Source: Anastatus disparis (lineage: Eukaryota; Arthropoda; Insecta; Hymenoptera; Eupelmidae). Taken from it: 64,000 nt of DNA. A program made the position numbers and the translations under genes. This document shows, one piece after another, positions 40,561-49,795 of the stretch (position 1 is its first letter; every line of letters starts with the position of its first letter). Location of the stretch: contig JAFFSR010000092.1 of the NCBI GenBank assembly GCA_017163975.1, positions 137,001 to 201,000 of the forward strand. The letters are read 5' to 3'. The notes beneath the pieces are model-generated. The model saw only the letters and a program-made list of their open reading frames with translations, searched no databases and was not told the origin of the DNA.

Positions 40561-41273
40561 GTTACGCACAAAGGAAAAAAAAAGAAAGCAAGGTGAATCT
40601 ACCAATGATAATGATGTTAATAGTTGTAAAACAAAAGTTTCAAAAATAAAAAAAACATCAAGAAGCAACAAAAAAAAAACAACTGTTGATAAAAAAAAAA
40701 ATAAATCAACAATATGGAATTGCGAGGCGTAGAAATCCAAAAAGAAAATGTACACAGTAAAAATAGATATTATGTATTTTTTTTTTTTTTAAATATTGTT
40801 ATGTTTCGTATTTATGATTTTGTTAATTTTTATATTTCTTTATTTATGTTCGTTAAAATAAGTATCATTAATATATTATTTATTTAAGTTTAATATTAAC
40901 TTGGTGATAAAACAAAAATGATATTGTTATTAAAACCTAACGAATTTTAGACTCCAGCGATTTTCTTAATACTTTTTAAATCTTTTAGCTTTATGTTTTT
41001 ACGATTTGCTACTATAGCTTTTGTGATTATATACAAAATATGATATATTTTATCATAAAAAAGCTCTAATGATATGAAAAAATAATTTATGAAAATATTT
41101 AATTTTTATCAGTAAAAAAAAATTTTTTGTGATTTTCTTTACTTAGATTTTTTAGCACTCAAAAAAAATGAGTTACGAGGGTAAATTTTTAACTTTTAAC
41201 ATACCAAAAATCTTTTTAAAAAGGTCTTAGCCAAGTGCTTACATTTTGAAGAAATATTTTTTTTGTAAAGAAA

Positions 41274-41299
41274 AATTAACGATAACGTGGATATGCCCA
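41274..41299 (-). repeat. Right terminal inverted repeat of the 4.8-kb element
   Basis: Reverse complement reads TGGGCATATCCACGTTATCG, followed by TTAA. Confidence 0.85.
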
Positions 41300-41303
41300 T
41301 ATA

Positions 41304-42119
41304 ATTATAGTTTTACGTACAAAAAATTCAAAAATTAAAACCTATTTTTCATTTATATTTATTGAAAGAATGTAAGAGATAAGAATTAGATTTATAGGTA
41401 ATGTGTAAAACTTATATTCAAAACGTTCAATAAAAAGTTCAAACATTCATAACATCAGCAAATTTTTACTAATCATCCATTACTATTTTCACTAGCCTAA
41501 TTTATAATAAACACTCAAAAAAATTCACAGTTTACACAAATTAATTTGTGAAGAAACGATTTGCAAATCGTTTTCAACTTTAGGTTGTGTTGCTTTATGA
41601 AAACAGTTCTTGGCTTTGTCCAGTTGGTGAAATTTGAGCGGTAAAGTAGGCAGCACTGGATTTTCAATAAGACATTACTTGAGGCTCGGGTAAAGTTTGC
41701 TTGAGTCAACTGAAGGCTCTTCTGCCCGACGCATTAAGGCCAAGATAACTGTTTTTTTTTCTCAGTGTGGATCACTCTCCATGTCTCACTTACTATTTGT
41801 GTATAAAATTATAGTTTTATAACACAACCAATACAATAACACGACGGCAAAGTTCACAATTCTATTCTTATAGAATTACGATTTTCATGATTTGTTAACA
41901 GTTAATAGAAAGCGGGATAAATAAAACAGCACATCGCAACATAAAAAAGATAGAAATCGATGACTGATATGAGTGAGAGAAAGACAGAAGGCCACGCACA
42001 CTGAGTTAGGGGGAGGTGGGGATGTGAGTTAGTGTGCACGTACCAGCAGGATATATATATATATATATATTAGACGTCGTTATTTCCCGAAACTTACTAA
42101 AAATTAAAAAAGCAGCAGG
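41304..42119. other. AT-rich flank
   Basis: No supportable gene. It contains a short TA run (42049-42071), a GAGAG-rich stretch near 41970, and small ORFs without recognisable similarity. Confidence 0.4.
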
Positions 42120-42235
42120 AATACCTTGTTAGAATAGAGATTTAACCTTGCAGAGTCGCAAAAAACCGTAATATTTATTGTTTTTTCTAATTTTTTTTTC
42201 CACATACAGCTATGACTGAAAAATTTTTTTTGAGA
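42120..42235 (+). repeat. Dispersed repeat end, inverted copy at 61493-61600
   Basis: Starts CTTGTTAGAATAGAG, continues TTTAACCTTGCAGAGTCGC and AAAAAACCGTAAT, and runs to CAGCTATGACTGAAAAA. The reverse complement is found at 61493-61600 with about 10-15 percent divergence. Similarity stops at CTTGTT in both, so this is probably the true end of an unclassified element. Confidence 0.7.
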
Positions 42236-42738
42236 CCCTCTTTCACACTTTTTCTATTGCCGTTAGTTAAAATAATATCTTATGGAGTGATTTCAGAGCC
42301 GAGAAAAATTTTTTTTCCGAATTGTTGCTCTTGAAATATTAAAAAATTTTACTCAAACGGGTTTTTTCTCGTGTATTTTGAGGTTAAAAGTACTTTATAA
42401 TTTTTTTTTCATCCGAACAACCAACATAACTTTAAAGTAGGCTTAAAGATCTTTAATTCCCGTTTTTATAAAAGTTTCTAGGTGCTTCTGATACTGAGAT
42501 ATGGCCATTTGAATTTGATAGGAAATTCGTGGAATAAAATCTGTAAACATCGTGAGCATGCAATTGACTATCAACTCTTTCTGATCACAAATTCAGTTAT
42601 AAAGCACATAGAAACGGTCTAAGTAAAGCAAATGAAGGTCTCAATTTCAACAAAAAAGTGGCGCTAGGTGTCTTTCGCACAGTCGGAGTTATGAAATTAG
42701 TAAAGACCCATATAGAAATAATTTTCGTAAATATCTGT
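42236..42738. other. Non-coding, poly-T rich stretch
   Basis: Short runs of T and text-like AT-rich sequence. No gene or defined repeat seen. Confidence 0.4.
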
Positions 42739-43753
42739 TGTCACGGTATTTTACCGCGTTTGAATATCGCGCAAGCAGGAAATAATATACGACGAGCGCG
42801 CGGTCATACAAGCCGTAAGAGTTACGCGAAGAAATACGTAACTTACTGACCATCAAAGGAAGAACGCCGAGTCGACGACGAGGTGCGTGAGACCTTTTCC
42901 GGCTGCCGTTAAGAGCTCATTGCAATAGGTGCAAATAGTCGATCACTTTTGTTAGGGCATTGATTCCGTGTCAAGACTCGTGCTTCTATACGAACCGTGA
43001 GACACGTGCATTATCAAACCCAAGGTGTTATTCTAATTTTGGAATATAGCTGCCTTTATTCGTCCAGGGATGACTTCTCGAAAGCGCGCTTTGACTAGCT
43101 CCAGCGACCAGGATTGCTGCAGCGTTATAACCGTTGGCCAACGAGCGAGCAATCAGCGTAAGATCTTTAGTATAAGAGAAGCTTCTTGACGTTATTGTAA
43201 GTAATCGTAACTTTCATAAAGTGAGGTTTCTTTCCTCGTAGAAACTTTACGTTATAAAGTGCGCGCGTGATATTACTAGAGTTTTAATTGTAGTCACTTT
43301 AAACATAAAAGCTTTATTTTATCTCTGCTGTATGTGCATATCATATAATAAACCTGAACCAGTTGCTTACCCCGATGCCTCCGCGGTCCTTATTTTTATC
43401 ATAATAAAACATATATATTTTCTATATAAAATATTGAATAGGTTTAACTAAGAAAGTTAAACCGAATAAAAATAAGGAGAACTGCGCTAGTGGCATCGCG
43501 TCTCTCGATCAGGTAAGAGAGAATTAGAGAGAGAGAAAGAGAGACGCGCAGCGACGAGCTGATAGAAAAATACTCCGTCGCACATCAATCTAATATACTG
43601 ACTAGCTTTGTCGGAGTCTGTTGCTAGTTCGTCATATTTAATATAAAAATTCTAGCAGCTCCGTATTCTAACAAAAGTATATAGATTCAACTTAAAAATT
43701 AAATTGAATTAAAATCTAATTTCCTTTGTAACGTGTAATAAATAACCGTTACA
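42739..43753. mobile_element. Probable solo LTR (1015 bp)
   Basis: Starts TGTCACGG and ends CCGTTACA (an 8-bp inverted pair with one mismatch, TG...CA type). It is flanked by CTGT on both sides (42735-42738 and 43754-43757), a plausible 4-bp target duplication as in Ty3/gypsy. It is GC-richer than its surroundings, with AATAAA-type signals near 43350-43410 and a GA-rich tract at 43508-43546. No ORF. It is not similar to the LTR at 24697-26044 apart from the ends. The right flank is itself repetitive, so the target duplication could be fortuitous. Confidence 0.55.
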
Positions 43754-43814
43754 CTGTAAATATCTGTAAATATTTCTAAATAACTGTAAATAATAAATAA
43801 AAAGTATTGAGACT

Positions 43815-44140
43815 GAAACATTAATAAAAGTTATTTACACTTATTCATTATTATTTACACTTATTTATTATTATTAACACTTATTTATTATTTTTTACAC
43901 TTATTTATTATTATTTACACTTATTTATTATTATTTACAATTATCTATAGTTATTTAGTTATTTACTGATTTTAAAAGTTATTTACTATTATTTACAAAC
44001 ACTTACAGTTACTTACTCTCAATTACTATTATTTACTATTATTTACAATTTTCAAAATTTTTATGTATTTTTAAGTAAATAGTTTATTGTTATATATAAT
44101 TATTTACGATGATTTACAGTTATTTATAGTTATTTACTTC
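43815..44140 (+). repeat. TTATTTACAC-type tandem repeat
   Basis: About a dozen copies of a 20-bp unit, TTATTTACACTTATTTATTA, decaying rightward into shorter TTATTTAC(A/T) repeats. Confidence 0.85.
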
Positions 44141-44149
44141 CGTTGTCTT

Positions 44150-44617
44150 AGATAATTTTTCGGAGCGCGGATGAACGGTGATGGTCCCGGTCGTATTTTT
44201 CGTATTGACAGAAGACTCAATGCTCAAGCATACGTAAACATTCTTGAAAATGAGCTTCTGCCAAGTCTACGAGAACGATGCGCAGACGATGAGGTGCCAA
44301 TTGATATAGAGAAGGATAATAGTCCGACACATACCGCACATATAGTGCGTGATTGGTACGCAGCGTATCCCCAGCTTCAGAGATTTGACTAGCCACGACG
44401 TTCACCAGATCTCAACATCATCGAGAATGGCTGGTCATATATGGTGAAAGGATGGAGACCTGGAATAGCACAAAATCGTGAGCAGCTCGTGGAACTCGTT
44501 CAAGAAGCATGAACTGCCTTATTTGATAATCCAGAATATTTTCATAATTTATGCGATTCTGTCCCACGAAGATTGCAGAAAGTGATAGATAATGAAGGTG
44601 GATTCATTGATTATTGA
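44150..44617 (+). pseudogene. Tc1-like transposase fragment (C-terminal half)
   Basis: A plus-strand frame ending at the TGA at 44615-44617. It contains QAYVNILENELLPSL, a second catalytic Asp in EKDNSPTHTA, and RRSPDLNIIENGW with the catalytic Glu (35 residues between Asp and Glu, allowing for the stop). Two in-frame stops interrupt it: TAG at 44390-44392 and TGA at about 44511, both at positions where Trp is expected, so each is one G-to-A change from TGG. The first catalytic Asp and the DNA-binding domain are missing, replaced upstream by the TTATTTAC repeat. A dead relic of a DD34-35E Tc1-type element. Confidence 0.8.
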
Positions 44618-44744
44618 TTTTTGATGACTTTATTTTAGAAATGATTAAGAAATCTATCAAATTTTGATTTTGAATTTTTTTCAAGCTTTGTTTGCACACT
44701 GCACATGCGCAAGTAGCGCACAAAATACACCTGTTGCGATCTCA

Positions 44745-44945
44745 TAATAGTAGTTCGTAAGATTTAAAATTATAAAAGTTTTATGTATTATTATTTAAAG
44801 TTTTGAATAAAGATATGATATAAGAAATTTTGCTTTATTTTTTAATTTCAAAGTCATTTATAATCATTAAAACGTAGTTCCAAGTTAACATTTTCATATA
44901 ATTATATATTTCGAAGAATAATTTAAAAATTTCGTTATTATAAAG
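44745..44945 (+). repeat. Duplicated 3'-end-like segment, copy 1
   Basis: Shares with 46550-46745 the blocks AAATTATAAAAGTTT(T/G)AT, AAGTT(T/C)TGAATAAAGA, AAATTTTGCTTTATTTTTTAATTT and CATATAATTATATATTTC-like sequence. AATAAAG and CTTTATT form a small hairpin carrying an AATAAA signal on both strands, as in a compact bidirectional polyadenylation site. Confidence 0.6.
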
Positions 44946-45054
44946 TTTTCAAAGTATTTATAGTTATATCAAATATAAATGAAGTGCCTAAAATATATAA
45001 TGTTAAAAAAATATTTTTCTATACATTTTAAGTTTGCAGTATTGGTTGTATTAA

Positions 45055-45640
45055 AGAAATGTTAAATTTTTAAATAACAAACACTCGTCAAGAAATTAAA
45101 AGTTTAAATTTCTTCCTTGTTAAGTCAAATTTGTATCCAGTAAAAATTTATATCCTTCCGGATGCGAGATAGGATATTTAAACAAAAGCATACTGGAACG
45201 GGTCCATTCATTTACTCAGTAGTTAATTAATAAGCATTCCTGTAGAAAGAAATGAGGTGCATGTCTTGCTTCAACTGTTTGCATGCGAAGAAGCTGCAGT
45301 TTTCTTGTTTCACAGTTTATCAACTCCTCGACTAATTTATAATTGTAAGTATAGAATTTCATCCCAATAGCTTTTATGGATTCACAATAAATAAATGAAA
45401 ATAAAAATTTAATAAGAAATTAATTTCAAATTTGATTGGAGACGATGGGTTGATAAAATTATGGAATCATAAAAAGCTTTGATTACGTAAACAAGTATTC
45501 ATAGAAAACACACATTATGTCATGTTAATTGTATGTAATCTAATATAATTATTATTCAAAAATAATACAAATTTAATCAAACATTCTCAAGTGTTATAAA
45601 GCATAAGAATTGTGGATCATGTCTTTTTTTTAATTAAATC
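45055..45640 (+). repeat. Duplicated locus, unit 1
   Basis: Direct duplicate of 45840-46445. It is best conserved over 45072-45336, which has a TATTTAAAC TATA-like box at 45177, the short ORF at 45252 and a shared ACATTATGTCAT block near 45510. The offset is about 780 bp. Confidence 0.75.
45252..45335 (+). CDS. Short cysteine-containing ORF, copy 1 (27 aa)
   Basis: ATG at 45252, 27 codons, stop TAA at 45333-45335. The peptide starts MRCMSCFNCL and ends VYQLLD, with four Cys. It aligns without gaps to the first 27 residues of the ORF at 46028: of the ten codons that differ, five are synonymous and five are not. A TATA-like TATTTAAAC lies about 75 bp upstream, and a strong splice donor (AATT|GTAAGTATAG) lies just after the stop at 45346, so the reading frame might instead belong to a longer spliced transcript. 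No signal peptide is evident and the family is not recognised. The flanking non-coding sequence is about equally conserved, so coding status is unproven. Confidence 0.35.
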   Translation: MRCMSCFNCLHAKKLQFSCFTVYQLLD

Positions 45641-45839
45641 ATGTCTAAAAGTATAATATTTGTAATAATTAAAAAATTAATATTCAAAAATAAATTATGT
45701 TTTGGAATCATAAATAATGTTGAAGCCGCTAAGATTAGATAGCAGGTGCAAGCTACCAACAGAGTAAAATAGAGTAAAATTCCTTTACTTGCCATTAACA
45801 GAACCATGGATGTTGTATTAGTTATATCGAGGAGATGTA

Positions 45840-46445
45840 AATATTGGTATACTGGAATAACAAACACTTGTCAAGAAATTTAAAGTTTACAATTCAGGGG
45901 TCAAATTTATATCCAGTAAAAATTTATATCCTTGCCGATACAAGATAGGATATTTAAACAGAAGCATACTGGAACGAGTCCATTTATTTACTAAGTAGTT
46001 GATTAATGAGTATTCGTATAAAAAGAAATGAGATGCATGTCATGCTTTAACTGTTTGCAAGCGGAGAAGTTACAGTTTCCTTGTCTCTCAGTTTATCAAC
46101 TCCTCGATAAGTCGCAGATACTGAAGTTGATCTGGGGTTTGATGCTGCTGTTAAAATAGCTATTAATGGAGCCCGTATACATAACTCTGATTCATAATTG
46201 ATTAATTATAACAATAATTTTATGAATCATTAATTGATGTAAAATTTTATTAAAAATAATTGAATAAAAATATGTAAATGTTGAAAGCAATGGTTTTGTA
46301 AACTATTATATTTAGAAGTCACTCATTATGTCATACTAACTTTATTAAAATTAGTATAATAATTCGTAATAGAAAAATTAGAAGTTTATTCAAGCATGAA
46401 ATTTGTAGATCATGTTTCTTTCAGATATATGAATATTTATGTATG
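45840..46445 (+). repeat. Duplicated locus, unit 2
   Basis: Second copy of 45055-45640, with TATTTAAAC at 45950, the short ORF at 46028, and the ACTCATTATGTCATA and GTAGATCATGT blocks near 46320-46410. With the 46550-46745 segment it would form a unit of about 0.9 kb. Confidence 0.75.
46028..46159 (+). CDS. Short cysteine-containing ORF, copy 2 (43 aa)
   Basis: ATG at 46028, 43 codons, stop TAG at 46157-46159. The first 27 residues match copy 1 (MRCMSCFNCL, KLQF, VYQLLD). Where copy 1 stops, this one continues with a hydrophobic tail (LKLIWGLMLLLK) that could be membrane-active. An AATAAA signal lies about 450 bp downstream at 46611. The function is unknown and no homologous family is recognised. 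It is a candidate small gene, or a repeat with a fortuitously open frame. Confidence 0.35.
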   Translation: MRCMSCFNCLQAEKLQFPCLSVYQLLDKSQILKLIWGLMLLLK

Positions 46446-46549
46446 TCATAAATCAAAAGTTGTATTAAAACATAGTTTATGTATTACAATTATAAATTTG
46501 AAGTGTATTGGAATTAATGTAGTTAATTATTTTTAAAAAAATCATAAAT

Positions 46550-46745
46550 TTTCTCAAAAGTTTTAATAATAAAAAATTATAAAAGTTTGATGTTATATTA
46601 TTTGAAGTTCTGAATAAAGAACAAATTTTGCTTTATTTTTTAATTTTATAATTATTTATAATTATTAAAATTTATTTTCAATTCATTTTTTTTATACAAC
46701 TATATATTTCACAGCATAATTCAAATTAAAATTTAGTTTTAATTC
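46550..46745 (+). repeat. Duplicated 3'-end-like segment, copy 2
   Basis: Second copy of 44745-44945, including TGAATAAAGA and TTTTGCTTTATTTTTTAATTT. It ends just before the DD41D transposon. Confidence 0.6.
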
Positions 46746-46755
46746 ATATTTTTTA

Positions 46756-47400
46756 TACAGGGTGTCCCAAAAGTTCCGGGACGGCATTTTATCTCGGCGG
46801 GAATGCAGTCTAGGAAAAAACTTGCAAGACAAAAGTTCAAGGATTTTTCCCTGGCTATTCAATGGTGACCTTTAATTTGACCTTGACCTTGATCTTAAAG
46901 GTCAAATGAAGGTCAAGTAGATTTTTTTAAATGAAAACCCCCATTTTTTATTGTGGATTCGGAAAGAGCGGAAAATTTTACGTCCAAATATGTCCTTGAC
47001 CATGACCTTGATCATGACCTTGAAGGTCAAATCAAGGTCAAATGGATTTTTCCAAAGAGGAAAGATAATTTTGACCCCGAAAGTGAAAAAAGGAAGAAAT
47101 TTTACGTTCAAATATGTACTTGACCATGACCTTGATCATGACCTTGAAGGTCAAATCAAGGTCAAATGGATTTTTCCAAAGAGGAAAGATAATTTTGACC
47201 CTGGAAGTGAAAAAAAGGAAGAAATTTTACGTTCAAATATGTACTTGACCATGACCTTGATCATGACCTTGAAGGTCAAATCAAGGTCAAATGGATTTTT
47301 CCAAAGAGGAAAGATAATTTTGACCCCAGAAGTGAAAAAAGGAAGAAATTTTACGTTCAAATATGTACTTTGCTATTTTTTAAACTTGACCTCTGCGTAA
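46756..47400 (+). repeat. Left inverted arm of the DD41D element
   Basis: Terminal repeat followed by three copies of a 125-bp unit (about 46985-47370). Each unit holds TGACCTTGA twice and TCAAGGTCA once, i.e. three nuclear-receptor-type half-sites. The long translated frames here are products of the repeat. Confidence 0.85.
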
Positions 47401-47490
47401 AGGTCAAGTCAAGGCCAACTTCGTAACGTAGCTCGTAAACTGCGGGTTTAAAAACAAAACTTTAAAGAACAATTGTTTAGGATTAAGCCC

Positions 47491-47800
47491 GGCCAATTAA
47501 GGGAAGGCTTGCGGCAACCCGGCCACCTAAGGCAAGGTATGCAACAGCCCAGCGAGTTAAGGCAAGGTTTCTGGCAGCCCGGCCAATTAAGGGAAGGCTT
47601 GCGGCAACCCGGCCACCTAAGGCAAGGTATGCAACAGCCCAGCGAGTTAAGGCAAGGTTTCTGGCAGCCCGGCCAATTAAGGGAAGGCTTGCGGCAACCC
47701 GGCCACCTAAGGCAAGGTATGCAACAGCCCAGCGAGTAAAGGCAAGGTTTCTGGCAGCCCGGCCAATTAAGGCAAAGTAGCAGTAGACAGGCCAGTTGAG
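47491..47800 (+). repeat. 30-bp minisatellite in a 90-bp higher-order unit
   Basis: Three full 90-bp units start at 47491, 47581 and 47671, with a partial fourth at 47761. Each 90-mer contains three different 30-mers of the form GGCCA(A/C)(T/C)TAAGG(G/C)AAGG...CCC, and the third starts AGCGAGTTAAGG. The copies are nearly identical. It is GC-rich in an AT-rich region, and the Gln/Gly/Pro- and Cys/Trp-rich frames across it are artefacts. Confidence 0.9.
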
Positions 47801-47871
47801 GTAAGGCTTCCGGATTTGTAAGACAAATTTTAAATACTTTACCATGAAGCTCATACATTGAATCTTTTACT

Positions 47872-48960
47872 TTATTTTAGTAAATGCTCAAATTGTTGTC
47901 CGTTTACTTCTTGGCAATATCCCAACCTATTATAAAAACTATTGATTGCATTAATGAAAGAGTCCCGTGGTATCAATGCACACTCATCAGTAATGCGCTG
48001 CCGCATTTCGTCCAAGTTTTGAGGTTTGGTTTTATAAACCCTATCCTTTAAATAACCCCACAGGAAGTAATCTAGAGGAGATAAGTCGGGTGATCTAGCG
48101 GGCCATTCAATTGAGCCTCTACGCCCTATCCAGCGATCTTGAAAAATGTTGTTTAAATAGTGACGCACATTTCTTGCATAATGCGGAGAAGCGCCATCCT
48201 GCTGAAAGTACGTGTGCTCAAAATTTTGGCCTGCTATTTCCATTATTCGTGGGATTATTTGAAATCGGAGCATATTCTCGTAGCTTTCACCATTTAAATT
48301 TCCATCAATAAAAAATGGACCGACTAATTGATCATTAAATATTCCAGCCCAAACATTCAACTTTTGAGGATACTGGGTCTTGTGCTCTCTCATCCAATGA
48401 GGATTATTATCGGACCAATACCTGCAGTTATGTCTATTCAAACACCCATTTAATTCAAATGTTGCTTCGTCAGAAAATACAATATTTGCAAGAAAATTAT
48501 TATCCTCAGCAATCCGTTCCATCATTTCTTCGCAAAATTCGATACGTCGATCAAAATCACATTCGTTTAGTTCATGTACAAGCGTAACTTTGAATGGGTG
48601 AAACTTATTTGTTTTTAAGATTCTGCTAACAGAAGTTTTACTTAAATCGTTTGCTTGTGCAGTCTTACGAATACTTGTATTTGGATCTTCTGTCATAGTT
48701 AACAAGACATCAAGTGACTTCTCTTCAGTTATAGCAGTTGCAGGCCGACCTGATCGAGGGCGGTCTTTTACGCTCCCAGTATCTTCAAAGCGTCTAACAG
48801 TACGCTCAACAGTAGATTTCGAAATTTGATTCAATCCATTCCTGAATTCCTCGTTAAATAGCTGTTTTACTAGCATGTATAACCGTTTAACGGCACCGTA
48901 ACCGCGCATCATTAATATTGTTATTCTTTCCCTCTCAGAAAGGCGTTGCATTTTGTTCAA
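47872..48960 (-). CDS. DD41D (rosa-type) Tc1/mariner transposase, intact, 362 aa
   Basis: Catalyses cut-and-paste transposition of the surrounding element by binding the ACAGGGTGTCCC ends and inserting at TA. It acts in the nucleus. The N terminus (about 1-115) holds paired helix-turn-helix segments joined by a basic RPRSGRPAT linker near residue 70. The DDE/D core has Asp164 in FSDEATF, Asp255 in FQQDGASPHYA and Asp297 in SPDLSPLDYFLWGYLKD. The 41 residues between Asp255 and Asp297 define a DD41D arrangement, the spacing of rosa-type elements; assignment to that group is from memory. The ORF is uninterrupted, starts at the first ATG of the frame and has the usual length for the superfamily. 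All three catalytic residues are present, so this copy may be competent. Confidence 0.92.
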   Translation of the reverse strand: MNKMQRLSERERITILMMRGYGAVKRLYMLVKQLFNEEFRNGLNQISKSTVERTVRRFEDTGSVKDRPRSGRPATAITEEKSLDVLLTMTEDPNTSIRKTAQANDLSKTSVSRILKTNKFHPFKVTLVHELNECDFDRRIEFCEEMMERIAEDNNFLANIVFSDEATFELNGCLNRHNCRYWSDNNPHWMREHKTQYPQKLNVWAGIFNDQLVGPFFIDGNLNGESYENMLRFQIIPRIMEIAGQNFEHTYFQQDGASPHYARNVRHYLNNIFQDRWIGRRGSIEWPARSPDLSPLDYFLWGYLKDRVYKTKPQNLDEMRQRITDECALIPRDSFINAINSFYNRLGYCQEVNGQQFEHLLK

Positions 48961-49494
48961 TTAAATTCGATAGAAGGAAAAAAAAATCAGATCTAAGGGC
49001 ACTAATTATCCAAAAGAAGACCGTTGTTGACAAAAAAGAGCAACATGTCATAGATTACTACTAATTTGTAAAAGAGTTGAAAATCACAATACCGTTTCAG
49101 AAATAAGTTTTGTCGAGCTATCCTAAAAAGGACCGCTCAAAAGGCTAAAGTAGCAGTGAGTAAAAAACTTACTACGTTTTTAACTTAAACCTGCGATCTC
49201 AGCACGAATGCGTATAGCCAAAAATGCGTTTTGTTTTTGGAAAGTCACGGTTCAATGTTACATTTATGATTGCACAATCGGTATTACGATTCGCGGCACA
49301 TGTATTTTTTTACCAATGAAGCCAAAATTGATATTCTGGATTCGCGGTCGCTGACTCAAATACATACAAAGGTACCAAGTGAAGTCCAATGATATGCGTG
49401 GGATTCGGAGACTTAATTAATAATAGGGCTCCGATTTTCATATCACCCCCGTACCATCTGGGATAATGTGTAGAGAGGGGGTGAACTTAACCCT

Positions 49495-49760
49495 TTCATC
49501 CACGAAATTATTTATTGCATATTTTGGTCTGAATTTTTTTACTCAGGAGTTTTCGGGGTCGCTGACGACGAATCTGAGGTTAGTTTTGCAAAATTCAAAA
49601 TGGCGGATCGAAGGTGGCGGACAACATTTTTTAAAGTCAATCAAATTCCATCAAATTGGGTACACAGGGTTTTTTGGGGTCTCTGATTATGAACATCAGG
49701 TTAGTTTTGTAAAATTCAAAACGGTGGATCCAAGATGGAGGATAAAATTGCTGTGATCCG
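49495..49760 (+). repeat. Dispersed repeat with GGATC(C/G)AAGATGG-type motif, two copies
   Basis: Two copies of an ~126-bp unit (49546 and 49672) share TTTT(C/G)GGGGTC(G/T)CTGA, a GTTAGTTTTG(C/T)AAAATTCAAAA core, then GGTGG or GGCGG. They lie between the transposase start and the right arm, in the 5' non-coding part of the element. Confidence 0.65.
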
Positions 49761-49795
49761 AATATTGTGTCACGCCGTAGCGGAGGGTTAAATTT

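Larger units (their letters stand above)
36504..41299 (+). mobile_element. 4.8-kb TIR DNA transposon with DFSEN/HGK transposase
   Basis: The ends are TGGGCATATCCACGGTATCG at 36504 and the reverse complement of TGGGCATATCCACGTTATCG at 41299, with TATA directly outside both (36500-36503 and 41300-41303), a 4-bp target duplication. Between them lies a plus-strand transposase-like gene (37797 to about 40560) broken by stops and shifts. The right end (40905-41299) recurs in opposite orientation at 60147-61489. This copy ties the protein family, also present at 20.3 and 55.9 kb, to a mobile element. The 4-bp duplication and the DDD-like core are compatible with Sola-type transposons, but I cannot assign the superfamily with confidence. 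Confidence 0.8.

Noticed and set aside
40462..40755. 97-codon Phe/Leu-rich minus-strand ORF
   Set aside because: Shadow of the Lys-rich tail on the plus strand.
45634..45867. 77-codon hydrophobic minus-strand ORF that looks like a signal peptide
   Set aside because: AT-rich sequence readily gives Leu/Ile-rich frames. No conservation in the paired unit and no splice or polyadenylation context.
46951..47400. 149-codon plus-strand ORF in the DD41D left arm
   Set aside because: Encodes three copies of the 125-bp repeat. The frame is an artefact of the repeat and its mirror occurs in the right arm.
47448..47858. Cys/Pro/Leu-rich and Gln-rich ORFs over the 30-bp minisatellite
   Set aside because: 30 is a multiple of three, so any frame that is open once stays open. 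No independent coding evidence.
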